Shown here: positions 8,399 through 18,600 of the stretch, in pieces | How the letters are laid out: every line of letters starts with the position of its first letter | How positions within the stretch are numbered: position 1 is the stretch's first letter | From: Bacteroidia bacterium | Lineage (GTDB): Bacteria > Bacteroidota > Bacteroidia > Bacteroidales > UBA7960 | Assembly (NCBI GenBank): GCA_007695305.1 | Contig: REEA01000140.1 | Coordinates: 1 to 40,527, forward strand | Length of the DNA: 40,527 nt | Direction of reading: 5' to 3' | The notes under the pieces: generated by a model | What the model saw: the letters and a program-made list of their open reading frames with translations, nothing else | The model's database searches: none | Told to the model about the DNA's origin: nothing | Program-made: the position numbers and the translations under genes

Positions 8399-11300
8399 AT
8401 GTTTTTTCGACCACATCGGGTATTGTTGGCACTGCTATGCTGTTATTTGCTTTGCGCGAAGACTGGTTTACCGGTTTATGGCGAAGTCTCTGTGGTGATC
8501 AATGAGGTGATGTCATCCAATGCTACCACCTTTGCCGATGAAGATGGCGATTATGAGGACTGGATAGAGCTTTACAATGGCAGCGACCATGCAATTCACC
8601 TGCAGGGGTATGGGTTATCGGATGATTATGGTAATCCTTTCCGGTGGGTTTTCCCGGATGTCACCATCGCACCGGGTGATTTCCTGTTGATTTGGGCATC
8701 GGGGAAAAACCGTAACAATCCGGATGCACCTCTCCATACCAATTTCAGTATCAGTTCGGCCGGTGAAGAGGTGCTGATCACCCATCCCGACGGAACAAGG
8801 GCAGATGAGCTGGCCCCTGTTCACATCCCCACTGATATTTCCTATGGCCGGCAACCCGACGGCAGCGACGAGTGGTTCTATTTCAGCACGCCCACGCCGG
8901 GTGAATCGAACCTGACAGAAGGGGCGGTGGGATTGCTTGAAGCACCGGTTTTTTCTTTAACCGGCGGGTTTTTTGCGGATGAGCAGCAGCTGGAAATTCA
9001 CCATCCAATGGGAGAAGAAGCAACCATTGTTTTCACTGCTGATGGGTCAGAACCCTGCATCCATAATCTGGAAGGGACTTCCTACCAATATAAAAACGAT
9101 TATCCTTTTTATCCCGACGATCCTTTCGGGGATTTCATGGAGCGTAACTTTAGATCCTTTCTGTATGAAGATGCGATCACACTTGCCGATCGAACAGATG
9201 AAGAGAACAAGCTTGCCGTCATTTCCGCTACGGTACAGAATCTGGATGAGATTCCCGGGCAGCCAGTGTTCACCGGCAATGTGATTCGGGCGAGGGCTTT
9301 CAAAGAAGGTTTCCTGCCAGGCGAGATCATCACCCACAGCTATTTTATTAGTCCGGAGGGAGCGGAAAAGTTCCAGCTCCCTGTTATATCCGTTGTTACT
9401 TCGGAAAACCACCTTTTTGATTATGATGACGGCATTTATACGCCCGGCGTGGATGCTGACCAGTGGCGCATTGATCATCCCGGTGAGGTATTCACCTGGC
9501 CCTATCACGGCAACTTCCGGCGCCGGGGCTTCGAGTGGGAATACCCGGCACATATTGAGTTTTTTGAACATCCCGGAAAGGAGAGGGCTTTGGGTCAAAA
9601 TACCGGCATCAGGATCCACGGCGGGGCCACCAGGTCTTATCCCAACAAATCGCTCAGGGTATATGCACGCAATATGTATTCCGACAGCCACCTTGATTAT
9701 CCGTTCTTTGGTGTGTCGGGACAAGCATACAAACGGCTCATCCTGAGGAATTCCGGCAACGACTTCCCCACCTCCATATGGAGACCTGATTACCCGTCAC
9801 GGACAATGTTTCGCGATGCAGCCATTCAAAAAACGGTGGCCCACATGCGGTTTGACACCCAGGATTATCGCCCCGCCATCCTGTTTATCAATGGCGAATA
9901 CTGGGGAATCCAGAATATCCGCGAACGATACGACAAACACTACCTGGAACGCAACTATGGCGTTGATCCGGAAAACCTCGATATTCTCACAGGAAAAGAT
10001 GAAGCCAAGGAAGGAGATAACCTTCATTTCAACGAAACCATTTCTTATATTGAAGCACATGGTGTTGAGGATGACCAGCATTATCAGTGGGTGTTGACCC
10101 GCATAGACGAGCAAAACTTTATGGATTATCAGATCGCCAATATTTATGCCGACAATACCGACTGGCCGGGTAACAATATCGACTTCTGGCGTTTGCGCAC
10201 GGATGGATACCATGCAGATGCCCCATACGGTCATGATGGTCGCTGGCGCTGGATGCTGTTTGACCTGGATTTTGGTTTTGGTCTTGTAACCCTTGGAGAT
10301 GGCGAAGCATACGAACACAATACCCTTGATTTTGCCACTACACCTGAGGGTTCCAGCTGGCCCAATCCGCCATGGTCCACTTTCCTGCTCAGGACCATGC
10401 TCAAAAATGAAGCATTCCGAAATCAGTTTATTAACCGTTTTGCTGACCAGCTGAATACGGCATTCCTGCCTGAAAGGGTCACAACCCTCATATACGAGAT
10501 GGAGGAAGCCATTGCATTTGACATAGAAAACCATTTCGCAAGGTGGGGCTATCCGGATGCCTATGATGATTGGCTTGACCACGTTCAGGTGATGGTCGGT
10601 TTTGCAGAAAACAGACCATTCTGGCAGCGGCAGCATATCATGGAATATTTTGACATTCAGGACGTTTTTAATCTGTATGTTGATGTTGATAATCAGTTAA
10701 TGGGCCATGTGAAAGTAAATACCATTGACATCAGGGAAGGAACGCCCGGTGTAGATGCCTACCCCTATCCCTGGCAGGGTAAATACTTCATGGATATCCC
10801 CATTGAAGTTAAGGCCGTCGCGGCTCCCGGTTTTACTTTCTCCCACTGGGAGGGTACCCATGCAGGTACGGAGAACCCCCTGCTCATTCAAACCTCTGAC
10901 GATGTTCATTTGCGAGCGCATTTTCTTCGTATTGAAGAAGATATTCTGATCCATTACTGGCTGTTCGATACACGTATCCCCAATGATACACCCCTCGAAG
11001 AACTGGATGCATTCTACGGGGTGTTTGGCGGTGGAGTGATCACCTATGAAAGCGCTTTGGCAGGCTATCCCTTTGATGAGCATCATCCTTTGTGGCGCAA
11101 AGCCTCCATGGAACGCCGAAATCAGCCGACAGCCATCAATTACCGGCCGGAAGGCAACTCCGGGATACCTTATCACCAATCGGATATGCGAGGCCTCCAG
11201 GTTCGACAGCCGTTTCGCGAGGGCGAAAGAGAGAATACAATGGTTTGGCATATGCCAAGTGGCAGCTTCAAAGACCTCGTGCTTCGATTTGCCGCCCGTG

Positions 11301-12067
11301 ATGAAGGGGCTGCCGATATGTTGCTGATAGATTACAATGTGGATGATTCAGGAGATACCTGGTCCACAGAAGGGCTGACTGTCCATACATTGCCCCTGGG
11401 TAACGCATATCAGCTATACGAGATTGACTTTGGCCATATTGAAGATGCCGAAAATAATCCCCATTTCAAAGTGCGTGTGCGCTTCGACGGCGATAATATG
11501 TATGCTGACCAAGGCAATCGTGTGACTTTTAACAATATAAGCCTGGAGGGCAAATCCCTTGGAGCATATATTGTTCATGCCTCGGCCGACCACAATGGCA
11601 GCATTTATCCGGCCGGAAATATCGGTGTATATGTTGGGGCCGACTTATCGTTCACCATTACACCCGGTCACAATCACCGGATTGGCGATGTGTTGGTGGA
11701 TGGAGAAAGCATGGTGGATGATTTGGTTCCTGACCATGAAGGAAATGCCGTTTTTTCTTTCAGTAACATTGAGCAAAACCACACCATCCATGCTACTTTT
11801 ACCCTGGGCGATGAAACCATAGAAAAGCATGAAGACCGGGTAGTGATTTATCCTAATCCGGCCGATGAAATCGTGCACATCGCGGCATTGGAAAAAATCT
11901 TACACATAAAAGTTTTCAAGCTGAATGGCCAATTGATCTATGAACGGCAAAATATCCGTGCCCGGTCAGCGAGCATTCCTTTGGCAGGTGTTCGCAATGG
12001 CTTGTATATTGTACGGATACAGACAGAGAACCAAACGGTTTCGCAAAAGTTACAGGTGTTGCGTTAA
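8399..12067 (+). CDS. LTD-CotH kinase-like exoprotein with T9SS sorting domain, paralogue 1
   Basis: A 1222-residue exported protein. A signal peptide occupies about 1-28. A lamin-tail domain (about 30-145, with INEVMSSNATTFADEDGDYEDW) precedes a chitobiase-C-like strand region (about 180-310). The CotH fold spans about 330-740. Conserved CotH positions are visible: RIHGG (405-409), the phosphate-side Lys417 (PNKSLR), Asp588 in NTDWPGNN (catalytic position) and the Asp622/Asp624 pair in FDLDFGFG (metal position). After this come an InlB-like GFTFSHWEG repeat (about 805-840), an LIHYW module (about 850-1056), a second small beta repeat and a T9SS type A tail (about 1148-1222). CotH kinases such as B. 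subtilis CotH phosphorylate secreted or coat proteins, so a surface protein kinase is inferred. The substrate is unknown. Confidence 0.9.
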   Translation: MFFRPHRVLLALLCCYLLCAKTGLPVYGEVSVVINEVMSSNATTFADEDGDYEDWIELYNGSDHAIHLQGYGLSDDYGNPFRWVFPDVTIAPGDFLLIWASGKNRNNPDAPLHTNFSISSAGEEVLITHPDGTRADELAPVHIPTDISYGRQPDGSDEWFYFSTPTPGESNLTEGAVGLLEAPVFSLTGGFFADEQQLEIHHPMGEEATIVFTADGSEPCIHNLEGTSYQYKNDYPFYPDDPFGDFMERNFRSFLYEDAITLADRTDEENKLAVISATVQNLDEIPGQPVFTGNVIRARAFKEGFLPGEIITHSYFISPEGAEKFQLPVISVVTSENHLFDYDDGIYTPGVDADQWRIDHPGEVFTWPYHGNFRRRGFEWEYPAHIEFFEHPGKERALGQNTGIRIHGGATRSYPNKSLRVYARNMYSDSHLDYPFFGVSGQAYKRLILRNSGNDFPTSIWRPDYPSRTMFRDAAIQKTVAHMRFDTQDYRPAILFINGEYWGIQNIRERYDKHYLERNYGVDPENLDILTGKDEAKEGDNLHFNETISYIEAHGVEDDQHYQWVLTRIDEQNFMDYQIANIYADNTDWPGNNIDFWRLRTDGYHADAPYGHDGRWRWMLFDLDFGFGLVTLGDGEAYEHNTLDFATTPEGSSWPNPPWSTFLLRTMLKNEAFRNQFINRFADQLNTAFLPERVTTLIYEMEEAIAFDIENHFARWGYPDAYDDWLDHVQVMVGFAENRPFWQRQHIMEYFDIQDVFNLYVDVDNQLMGHVKVNTIDIREGTPGVDAYPYPWQGKYFMDIPIEVKAVAAPGFTFSHWEGTHAGTENPLLIQTSDDVHLRAHFLRIEEDILIHYWLFDTRIPNDTPLEELDAFYGVFGGGVITYESALAGYPFDEHHPLWRKASMERRNQPTAINYRPEGNSGIPYHQSDMRGLQVRQPFREGERENTMVWHMPSGSFKDLVLRFAARDEGAADMLLIDYNVDDSGDTWSTEGLTVHTLPLGNAYQLYEIDFGHIEDAENNPHFKVRVRFDGDNMYADQGNRVTFNNISLEGKSLGAYIVHASADHNGSIYPAGNIGVYVGADLSFTITPGHNHRIGDVLVDGESMVDDLVPDHEGNAVFSFSNIEQNHTIHATFTLGDETIEKHEDRVVIYPNPADEIVHIAALEKILHIKVFKLNGQLIYERQNIRARSASIPLAGVRNGLYIVRIQTENQTVSQKLQVLR

Positions 12068-12103
12068 GCAGAAATGCACCGGAATGTATCAATGAGAAGT
12101 TAA

Positions 12104-15100
12104 ATGCAAAAATCGCCGAACATGATCCGGAATCTAAAATATATTGTTATTCAAATTAGCGGTTTTGTCTTTTTGGGACTTCTGATCCTGATTTGTTCGA
12201 CTGGCAGGTCATTTGCCCAGGATCTGGTGATCAATGAGGTGATGGCTTCCAATGCTGCCACCATCGCCGATGAGGATGGCGATTATGAGGACTGGATAGA
12301 GCTGTATAATTCGGGCGGACAAACCATCCACCTTGCAGGATATGGCGTGTCGGATGATTACGATAACCCTTTCCGGTGGGTTTTCCCGGATGTCAGCATC
12401 GCACCCGGGGAGTTCCTTTTGATATGGGCATCAGGGAAAAACCGCCTTGATCCGACTGCACCCCTGCACACCAATTTCAGCATCAGTTCGGCCGGTGAAG
12501 AAGTACTGATCACCCATCCTGACGGCACACTCCTGGATGACATGTCACCTGTTCCTATTCCCACGGATATATCTTATGGCCGTAAGCCTGACGGGGGCGA
12601 CCAGTGGTTTTATTTCTCCACACCAACACCGGGCGCGAGCAACACCGGTGAGGGTTTTCTCGGCGTTTCATCCCCCCCGGCTATCATGATCCATCCGGTT
12701 GGAGGGAACCTGTACGATGTTGAGATCGCCCATGATAACCCTGCTGCCGGTATATATTTCTCTGCCGATGGAAGTGAGCCGGTTATCATGACATCAGCAC
12801 TGTATGAAACACCATTTCAATTACAACCGGATGCCGACAGCCTGATGTATATCCCCACCAGTCCGCCGGAGGCAGAACCCAAGGGGTTTGGATGGTTTGC
12901 GCCACAAGGTCCTTTCCCCAAAGGAGTGGTCATAAGGGCAGTGGCCGTTGAACCGGATATGATCCCCTCCGGCATCCAAACAAGATCACATATTGACTTT
13001 TCAAGCACTATTCCTGTGGTTTCCATTTCCGGAAACGCGGATGACTTCTTTTCCGATGCCCATGGGATTTATGTACCGGGAGACATTTACCATCAGCACG
13101 GCTGGAATCATGGTGACTGGTTTGGGCGGCCCAATGCCAATTATCATCAGCGGGGTGATGAATGGGAGCGGCCGGCCCATATCGAAATATTTTACCCCGA
13201 CGGACCGGACTTCAGCCAGCGTGTGGGTCTGAGACTCCACGGCGGCGGTTCGCGCACCATGCCATTGAAATCATTCAGGGTATATGCCAGGAACCTCTAC
13301 GGGGAGAGTGCTGTAAATTTTGACCTTTTCAGGAATGGGAACACCGGCTATCAGCGCTTTCTGCTGAGAAATTCAGGCCAGGACTTTATGGCCACCATGT
13401 TCCGGGATGCAGCCATACAGGAGATCGTGAAACCGCTTCGTTTCGACACCCAGGACTATATGCCGGCTGTGGCATTTCTCAACGGAGAATACTGGGGTGT
13501 CCACAATATCCGTGAACGCTATGACAGGCATTACCTCGCCCGTGTATATGGTGTTGATCCGGATAATGTCGATATTCTCACCGGCAGAGATGAGGTAAAA
13601 GAAGGTGATAATATTCACTACCATACTACCCTGGATTATATTGAAGCCCATGGTCTTGAAGATGACGCTCATTATCAATACATCCTTACCCGTATTGATG
13701 AACAGAACTTTATGGACTACCAGATTGCGCAGATTTTTTCCGACAACACCGACTGGCCGCACAGCAACATTGATTTTTGGCGGCTCAGGACGGATCAATA
13801 CAAACCGGATAGTCCTTATGGCCATGACGGTCGTTGGCGCTGGATGCTGTATGATATGGATTTTGGCTTCGGATTCTTGGGTACCTACGACTATTACAAG
13901 CATAACACTCTTGCTTTTGCCACCGAAGAAGATGGTCCCGAGCGGCCAAATCCTCCATGGGCAACTCTTTTGTTACGCAGCTTTCTCGATAACGAAACCT
14001 TCCGGCATCAGTTTATCAACCGCTTTGCCGATCTGTTGAATACCGCATTTTCGCCGCAACGGACAATTCCCCTCCTTGAAGCAATGAAGGAAAGGCTTGA
14101 GCCTTATATGCAACAGCATATTGACCGCTGGCAACATCCCGCAGATATGAACGTTTGGCATCATAAAGTGAATGCCATGCTGATCTACGCGGAAAATCGT
14201 CCAAACATGCAAAGGCAGCATATCATGGAGTATTTTGACCTCAGCGGCATGGCGAATGTCAGGCTGGACCTGAACAACCCTCTCATGGGACATGTGCGCA
14301 TGAACACCATTGATATTTTGCCAAAAACAGCCGGTGTTTCCGACAATCCGTATCCCTGGCACGGTAAATACTTTACAGGTGTACCCATTGAAATTAAGGC
14401 TGTTGCTGCTCCGGGTTTTGCCTTCTCTCACTGGGAGGGAACCCACCCGGGAACAGAGAACCCCCTCAACATTCACATGTCGGAAGATATCCAACTGACA
14501 GCCCATTTTGTAAATATCGATGAACCCGTCCTGATCCATTACTGGTTCTTCGGCACGGGTATCCCGAACGACACACCCCTTGAGCAACTGTGGGCGTTTT
14601 ATGGAGTGGTTGACGGCGGAGTGATCACCTATGAAAGTGCCTTGGAGGGCTATCCCTTTGATAAGCATCACCCTATGTGGCGCAAAGCTTCCATGGAGCG
14701 CCGAAACCGTCCGGCAGCCATTAATTACCGTCCGGAAGGCAACTCAGGGATTCCCTATCAGCAGTCAGAAATGCGTGGCATCCAAATTCGACAGCCGTTT
14801 CGTGATGGGGAGAGAGAGAATACAATGATCTGGCATATGCCTGCCAATGGTTTCAGGGAGCTGATCATGCGTTTTGCCGCCCGTGACGAGGGTGCAGCCC
14901 AAAAGATACTGGTGGATTACCAGGTGGATGATTCCGGTGATGCCTGGACAACGGCAGGACTTACCACCCACGAACTGCCATTAAGCCAGGCTTACCAGCT
15001 TTACCAGATAGACTTCAGCCAGGTTCCGGAAGCACAAAACAACCCCCATTTCCGTGTAAGATTTCGTTTTGACGGCAACGATATGTTTGCCGATCAGGGA

Positions 15101-15652
15101 AACAGGGTTACTTTTAACAACATCAGTCTGGACGGTCGATCCATTGGCGCCCATATGATCCATGCGTCGGCCGGGGAAAACGGCATCATTCAACCGTCCG
15201 GCAGAGTGCCGGTATTTGACGGTTCACAGCAGCAATTCCTGATCAGCCCGAAAAAGAACCATCGCATCGCGCAGTTTTTTGTTGACGGTGCGGATATGAC
15301 CCACCAGCTGCAATATATTAATGATGATGAAGCAACATTCACCATCCCCAGTGTTGATAAGGACCAACAGGTGCATGCAACCTTCTCCATCCATTCAGAT
15401 TTTTTGGAAAACCACGATGATCTGGTGGCCATCTACCCAAACCCGGCTAACAGTGAGGTCAACATCGCCGCCCTGGAATACATTGAGCAGGTGAGGTTAT
15501 TCAGGCTCAACGGCCAGATGGTCTTTGAAATGGACAATATTCATGCACCGGCCGTTCACTTTTCCACCCAAACTTTGCGCAATGGCTTGTATGTCGTGAT
15601 GATCAGAACAGAAAGCAGAACCGTCACCAAAAAGCTGCAAATACTCAGATAA
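12104..15652 (+). CDS. LTD-CotH kinase-like exoprotein with T9SS sorting domain, paralogue 2
   Basis: A 1182-residue tandem paralogue of the preceding gene, 36 bases downstream and probably cotranscribed. The start is the ATG at 12104; ATG 12122 would give a shorter leader before the same hydrophobic signal segment (cleavage near SFAQ). The domain order is LTD (about 42-155), chitobiase-like beta segment, CotH fold, SHWEG repeat, one LIHYW module (from about 810) and T9SS tail (about 1108-1182). Kinase-type residues are retained: LHGG (378-381), Lys389 (MPLKSF), Asp550 (NTDWPHSN), Asp584/Asp586 (YDMDFGFG). The stretch before the CotH core is shorter than in paralogue 1. The C-terminal half is strikingly similar to paralogue 1, pointing to recent duplication or conversion. 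The substrate is unknown. Confidence 0.9.
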   Translation: MQKSPNMIRNLKYIVIQISGFVFLGLLILICSTGRSFAQDLVINEVMASNAATIADEDGDYEDWIELYNSGGQTIHLAGYGVSDDYDNPFRWVFPDVSIAPGEFLLIWASGKNRLDPTAPLHTNFSISSAGEEVLITHPDGTLLDDMSPVPIPTDISYGRKPDGGDQWFYFSTPTPGASNTGEGFLGVSSPPAIMIHPVGGNLYDVEIAHDNPAAGIYFSADGSEPVIMTSALYETPFQLQPDADSLMYIPTSPPEAEPKGFGWFAPQGPFPKGVVIRAVAVEPDMIPSGIQTRSHIDFSSTIPVVSISGNADDFFSDAHGIYVPGDIYHQHGWNHGDWFGRPNANYHQRGDEWERPAHIEIFYPDGPDFSQRVGLRLHGGGSRTMPLKSFRVYARNLYGESAVNFDLFRNGNTGYQRFLLRNSGQDFMATMFRDAAIQEIVKPLRFDTQDYMPAVAFLNGEYWGVHNIRERYDRHYLARVYGVDPDNVDILTGRDEVKEGDNIHYHTTLDYIEAHGLEDDAHYQYILTRIDEQNFMDYQIAQIFSDNTDWPHSNIDFWRLRTDQYKPDSPYGHDGRWRWMLYDMDFGFGFLGTYDYYKHNTLAFATEEDGPERPNPPWATLLLRSFLDNETFRHQFINRFADLLNTAFSPQRTIPLLEAMKERLEPYMQQHIDRWQHPADMNVWHHKVNAMLIYAENRPNMQRQHIMEYFDLSGMANVRLDLNNPLMGHVRMNTIDILPKTAGVSDNPYPWHGKYFTGVPIEIKAVAAPGFAFSHWEGTHPGTENPLNIHMSEDIQLTAHFVNIDEPVLIHYWFFGTGIPNDTPLEQLWAFYGVVDGGVITYESALEGYPFDKHHPMWRKASMERRNRPAAINYRPEGNSGIPYQQSEMRGIQIRQPFRDGERENTMIWHMPANGFRELIMRFAARDEGAAQKILVDYQVDDSGDAWTTAGLTTHELPLSQAYQLYQIDFSQVPEAQNNPHFRVRFRFDGNDMFADQGNRVTFNNISLDGRSIGAHMIHASAGENGIIQPSGRVPVFDGSQQQFLISPKKNHRIAQFFVDGADMTHQLQYINDDEATFTIPSVDKDQQVHATFSIHSDFLENHDDLVAIYPNPANSEVNIAALEYIEQVRLFRLNGQMVFEMDNIHAPAVHFSTQTLRNGLYVVMIRTESRTVTKKLQILR

Positions 15653-15693
15653 TCCACGCAGGATTACTACCATATTAAATAACAGAACAAAAG

Positions 15694-18600
15694 ATGATAT
15701 GCAAATTTTTCATGAAATTTGCACAAGTTATGTCTTCAAAAAAGCCATCACCGGGAAAGTTTTCTGCCTTCAGTGCAACCCTCATGTCCTGTCTGCCTGT
15801 CGGGCTGTTTGTTCTTCTGTTGATTTATTCACATAATATGTTCTCCCAGTCGGTCATCATCAATGAGGTGATGGCCTCCAATGCCACTACCATCGCTGAT
15901 GAAGACGGGGATTATGAAGACTGGATTGAGTTGCACAACTATGGTGATGAGCCGGTTGATTTAACGGGTTTTGGTCTTTCCGACAGTTATAATGATCCGT
16001 TCAGATTCATTTTTCCCGATGCGGTGATTGCTCCCGGAGGCTATCTGTTGGTCTGGGCGTCCGGAAAAAACCGGGATGATCCGGATGCACCTTTACACAC
16101 AGTTTTTTCCATCAGTTCGGCAGGGGAGGAGGTTTTGCTGACAGCGTCCAGCGGTGTGACAATCGATGTGCTGGAAGCGGTGAACATTCCCACGGATATT
16201 TCCATCGGCCGGAAGCCGGATGATCTTTCGGGCTGGTATTTTTTTGATGAGCCCACTCCCGGGTCTGCCAATACAGGCGTTGCCTGGCAAGGCATTGCCG
16301 AAGCACCCGGCTTTTCTCATCCTGGTGGCTTTTATGATGCCCCATTTCATCTGGAGCTATCTGCTGCCGATGATATACTGGTGTTTTACACACTGGACGG
16401 ATCGGTACCCGATTCCGCTAATGTTAACGGCAGCTCGTTCGTCTATAAAAATCAATATCCAACCCATCCGGGCAACCCTGTTGGTCCTTTCCTGGAGCAT
16501 TATTTTCAGACATTTCCATATACGGAGCCTATCCCGGTAGAAAACCAGACAGGCAGCGATGGGATTCACCAGATCAACACCAGTTACACCGGGCAGCCAC
16601 TGTCACCTTCCGGGGAGGTGATGCAAGGCATGATTGTCAGGGCAAGGGCATACAGGGAAGGTTATTTGCCCGGCCCCGTGATTACTAACACCTACCTGGT
16701 AAAAGAGGGGATCCATCAGCGTTTTGATCTTCCCGTCGTATCCCTCACCATTCCCGATAGTGCATTGTTTGATTATTATCGTGGGATATATGTTGCCGGT
16801 GAGATTTTCGATAATTGGCGGCAGGAAAACCCCGATGAGCCGGTATTTCCCGGGGTGCGCGCCAATTGGCGAATGCGCGGCTTCGACTGGGAAAGAGAAA
16901 TGTATATGGAAATGTTTGACAATGAAGGTGCCCTCTTGTATCGACAGGGACAGGGGGCCAGGATCCACGGAGGGTGGAGTCGTTCCAATCCCAAAAAATC
17001 GCTGAGGGTCTATGCCCGAAATATCTATGACAATGAGAACGAAATCAATTATACATTCTTTCCCGGTGATGGCAGAGGCCTGGATGATAAGGATACAGAC
17101 ATATTCAAGCGTTTGATGCTTAGGGCCGGGGGCAATGGAAACAGGATTTTCAGGGATGTGGTGGCCCATGATTTCATGATGAACACAAATATCGGTGTGA
17201 TGCGGGCGCGGCCGGCCGTCCATTTTGTCAATGGCGTTTACTGGGGAATGGTAAACTTCAGAGACCGCCAGGACAGATACCACATTGCTTTTGAATACGA
17301 CATCGACCCCGGCAATGTGATCATGATTGACTCACCACATCAAATCACCGATATATCCAAACTGGAGGAAGGAGTACCGGAAGACCTTGACTTTTTTAAT
17401 GACTTCTTCTTGTTTGTTACGGAAAACGACATGTCTGATGATGAACTGTTCCTGCAAGCTCAGGCACAGATGGACATGGACAGTTATATGGACTACTATA
17501 TCATGTTTATTTACCTGGCAAATACTGATTGGGGTGGCCGCGACAATGTGGGAAGAAAGCATTTCCGGTTCTGGCGGGTGCGCGACACATCCTTCAAGCC
17601 ATACCAGGACGGAAAGTGGCGGATGCTGGTATGGGACTTTGACAATGCTTTTTCGGATGTGGATTATGATTTATTGACAGACGTAATGGACTCTGACAAT
17701 GAACCGTCGGCAATGATTCTCAGCCTGATGGAGAATGACAGTTTCAGGTCAGGGTTTATCAACCGGCTGGCCGATCTGATGAATACCCATTTCCTGCCGG
17801 ATTATGCCCTGGATGTGATCGATCAGCGAATTCAGGCCGTAGAGCATGAGGTGCCGTTCGACATGGCGCGGTGGAACAGGAATCCCCTTTTTGGACTGGA
17901 ACATGTTAAAAGTTTCATGCGCCAACGTCCTGATTTTCAAAAAGCGGAAATGATGGAGGTTTTTCATCTGCCCGATACCAACCGTGTAACCTTACGGACC
18001 AATCCTTCCCGCGGCCATATCCGCATCAACACCATAGATATCAAAAACGGCACACCGGGAGTTGTAAATGCGGGAGATTGGACAGGCACCTACTTTCAGG
18101 GTGTTCCTGTGGAGATCGAAGCCGTTCCGCTGCCGGGTATGATGTTTAGCCATTGGGATGGCTTGCCGGAAGGTACGCCGGCACGCACCACCATCTACCT
18201 TGAACAGGACACCGTTTTGACTGCACACTTTTGGGATGGTGTGATCCATTACTGGCATTTTAATTATCTTCCTGATGATGATTTTGTGGAAACCGTTAAT
18301 CCGGACTTTAGCCTTTTCCCCGATGATGCCCTCATCTCTTATCCCGGTGAGGGTTCCGGTTATATGGATAGGGTGTATCCCGGCACGGATGTCAATGTCC
18401 ATATGGATGCTGACAGCGGTTTTGCCCTGAGGGTACGTAACCCGTCTGACACCCGCTCTCTGCTGTTTCACCTGCCCGGTAACGGGCACCGGAACCTTAA
18501 CTTTTCATATGCCTTACAGCGAACGCACCATGGCCCGGAGTTTCATTCAGTGTGCTTTTCAGCCGACGGCGGAAACAGCTGGACATTGCTTGTCGATGAT

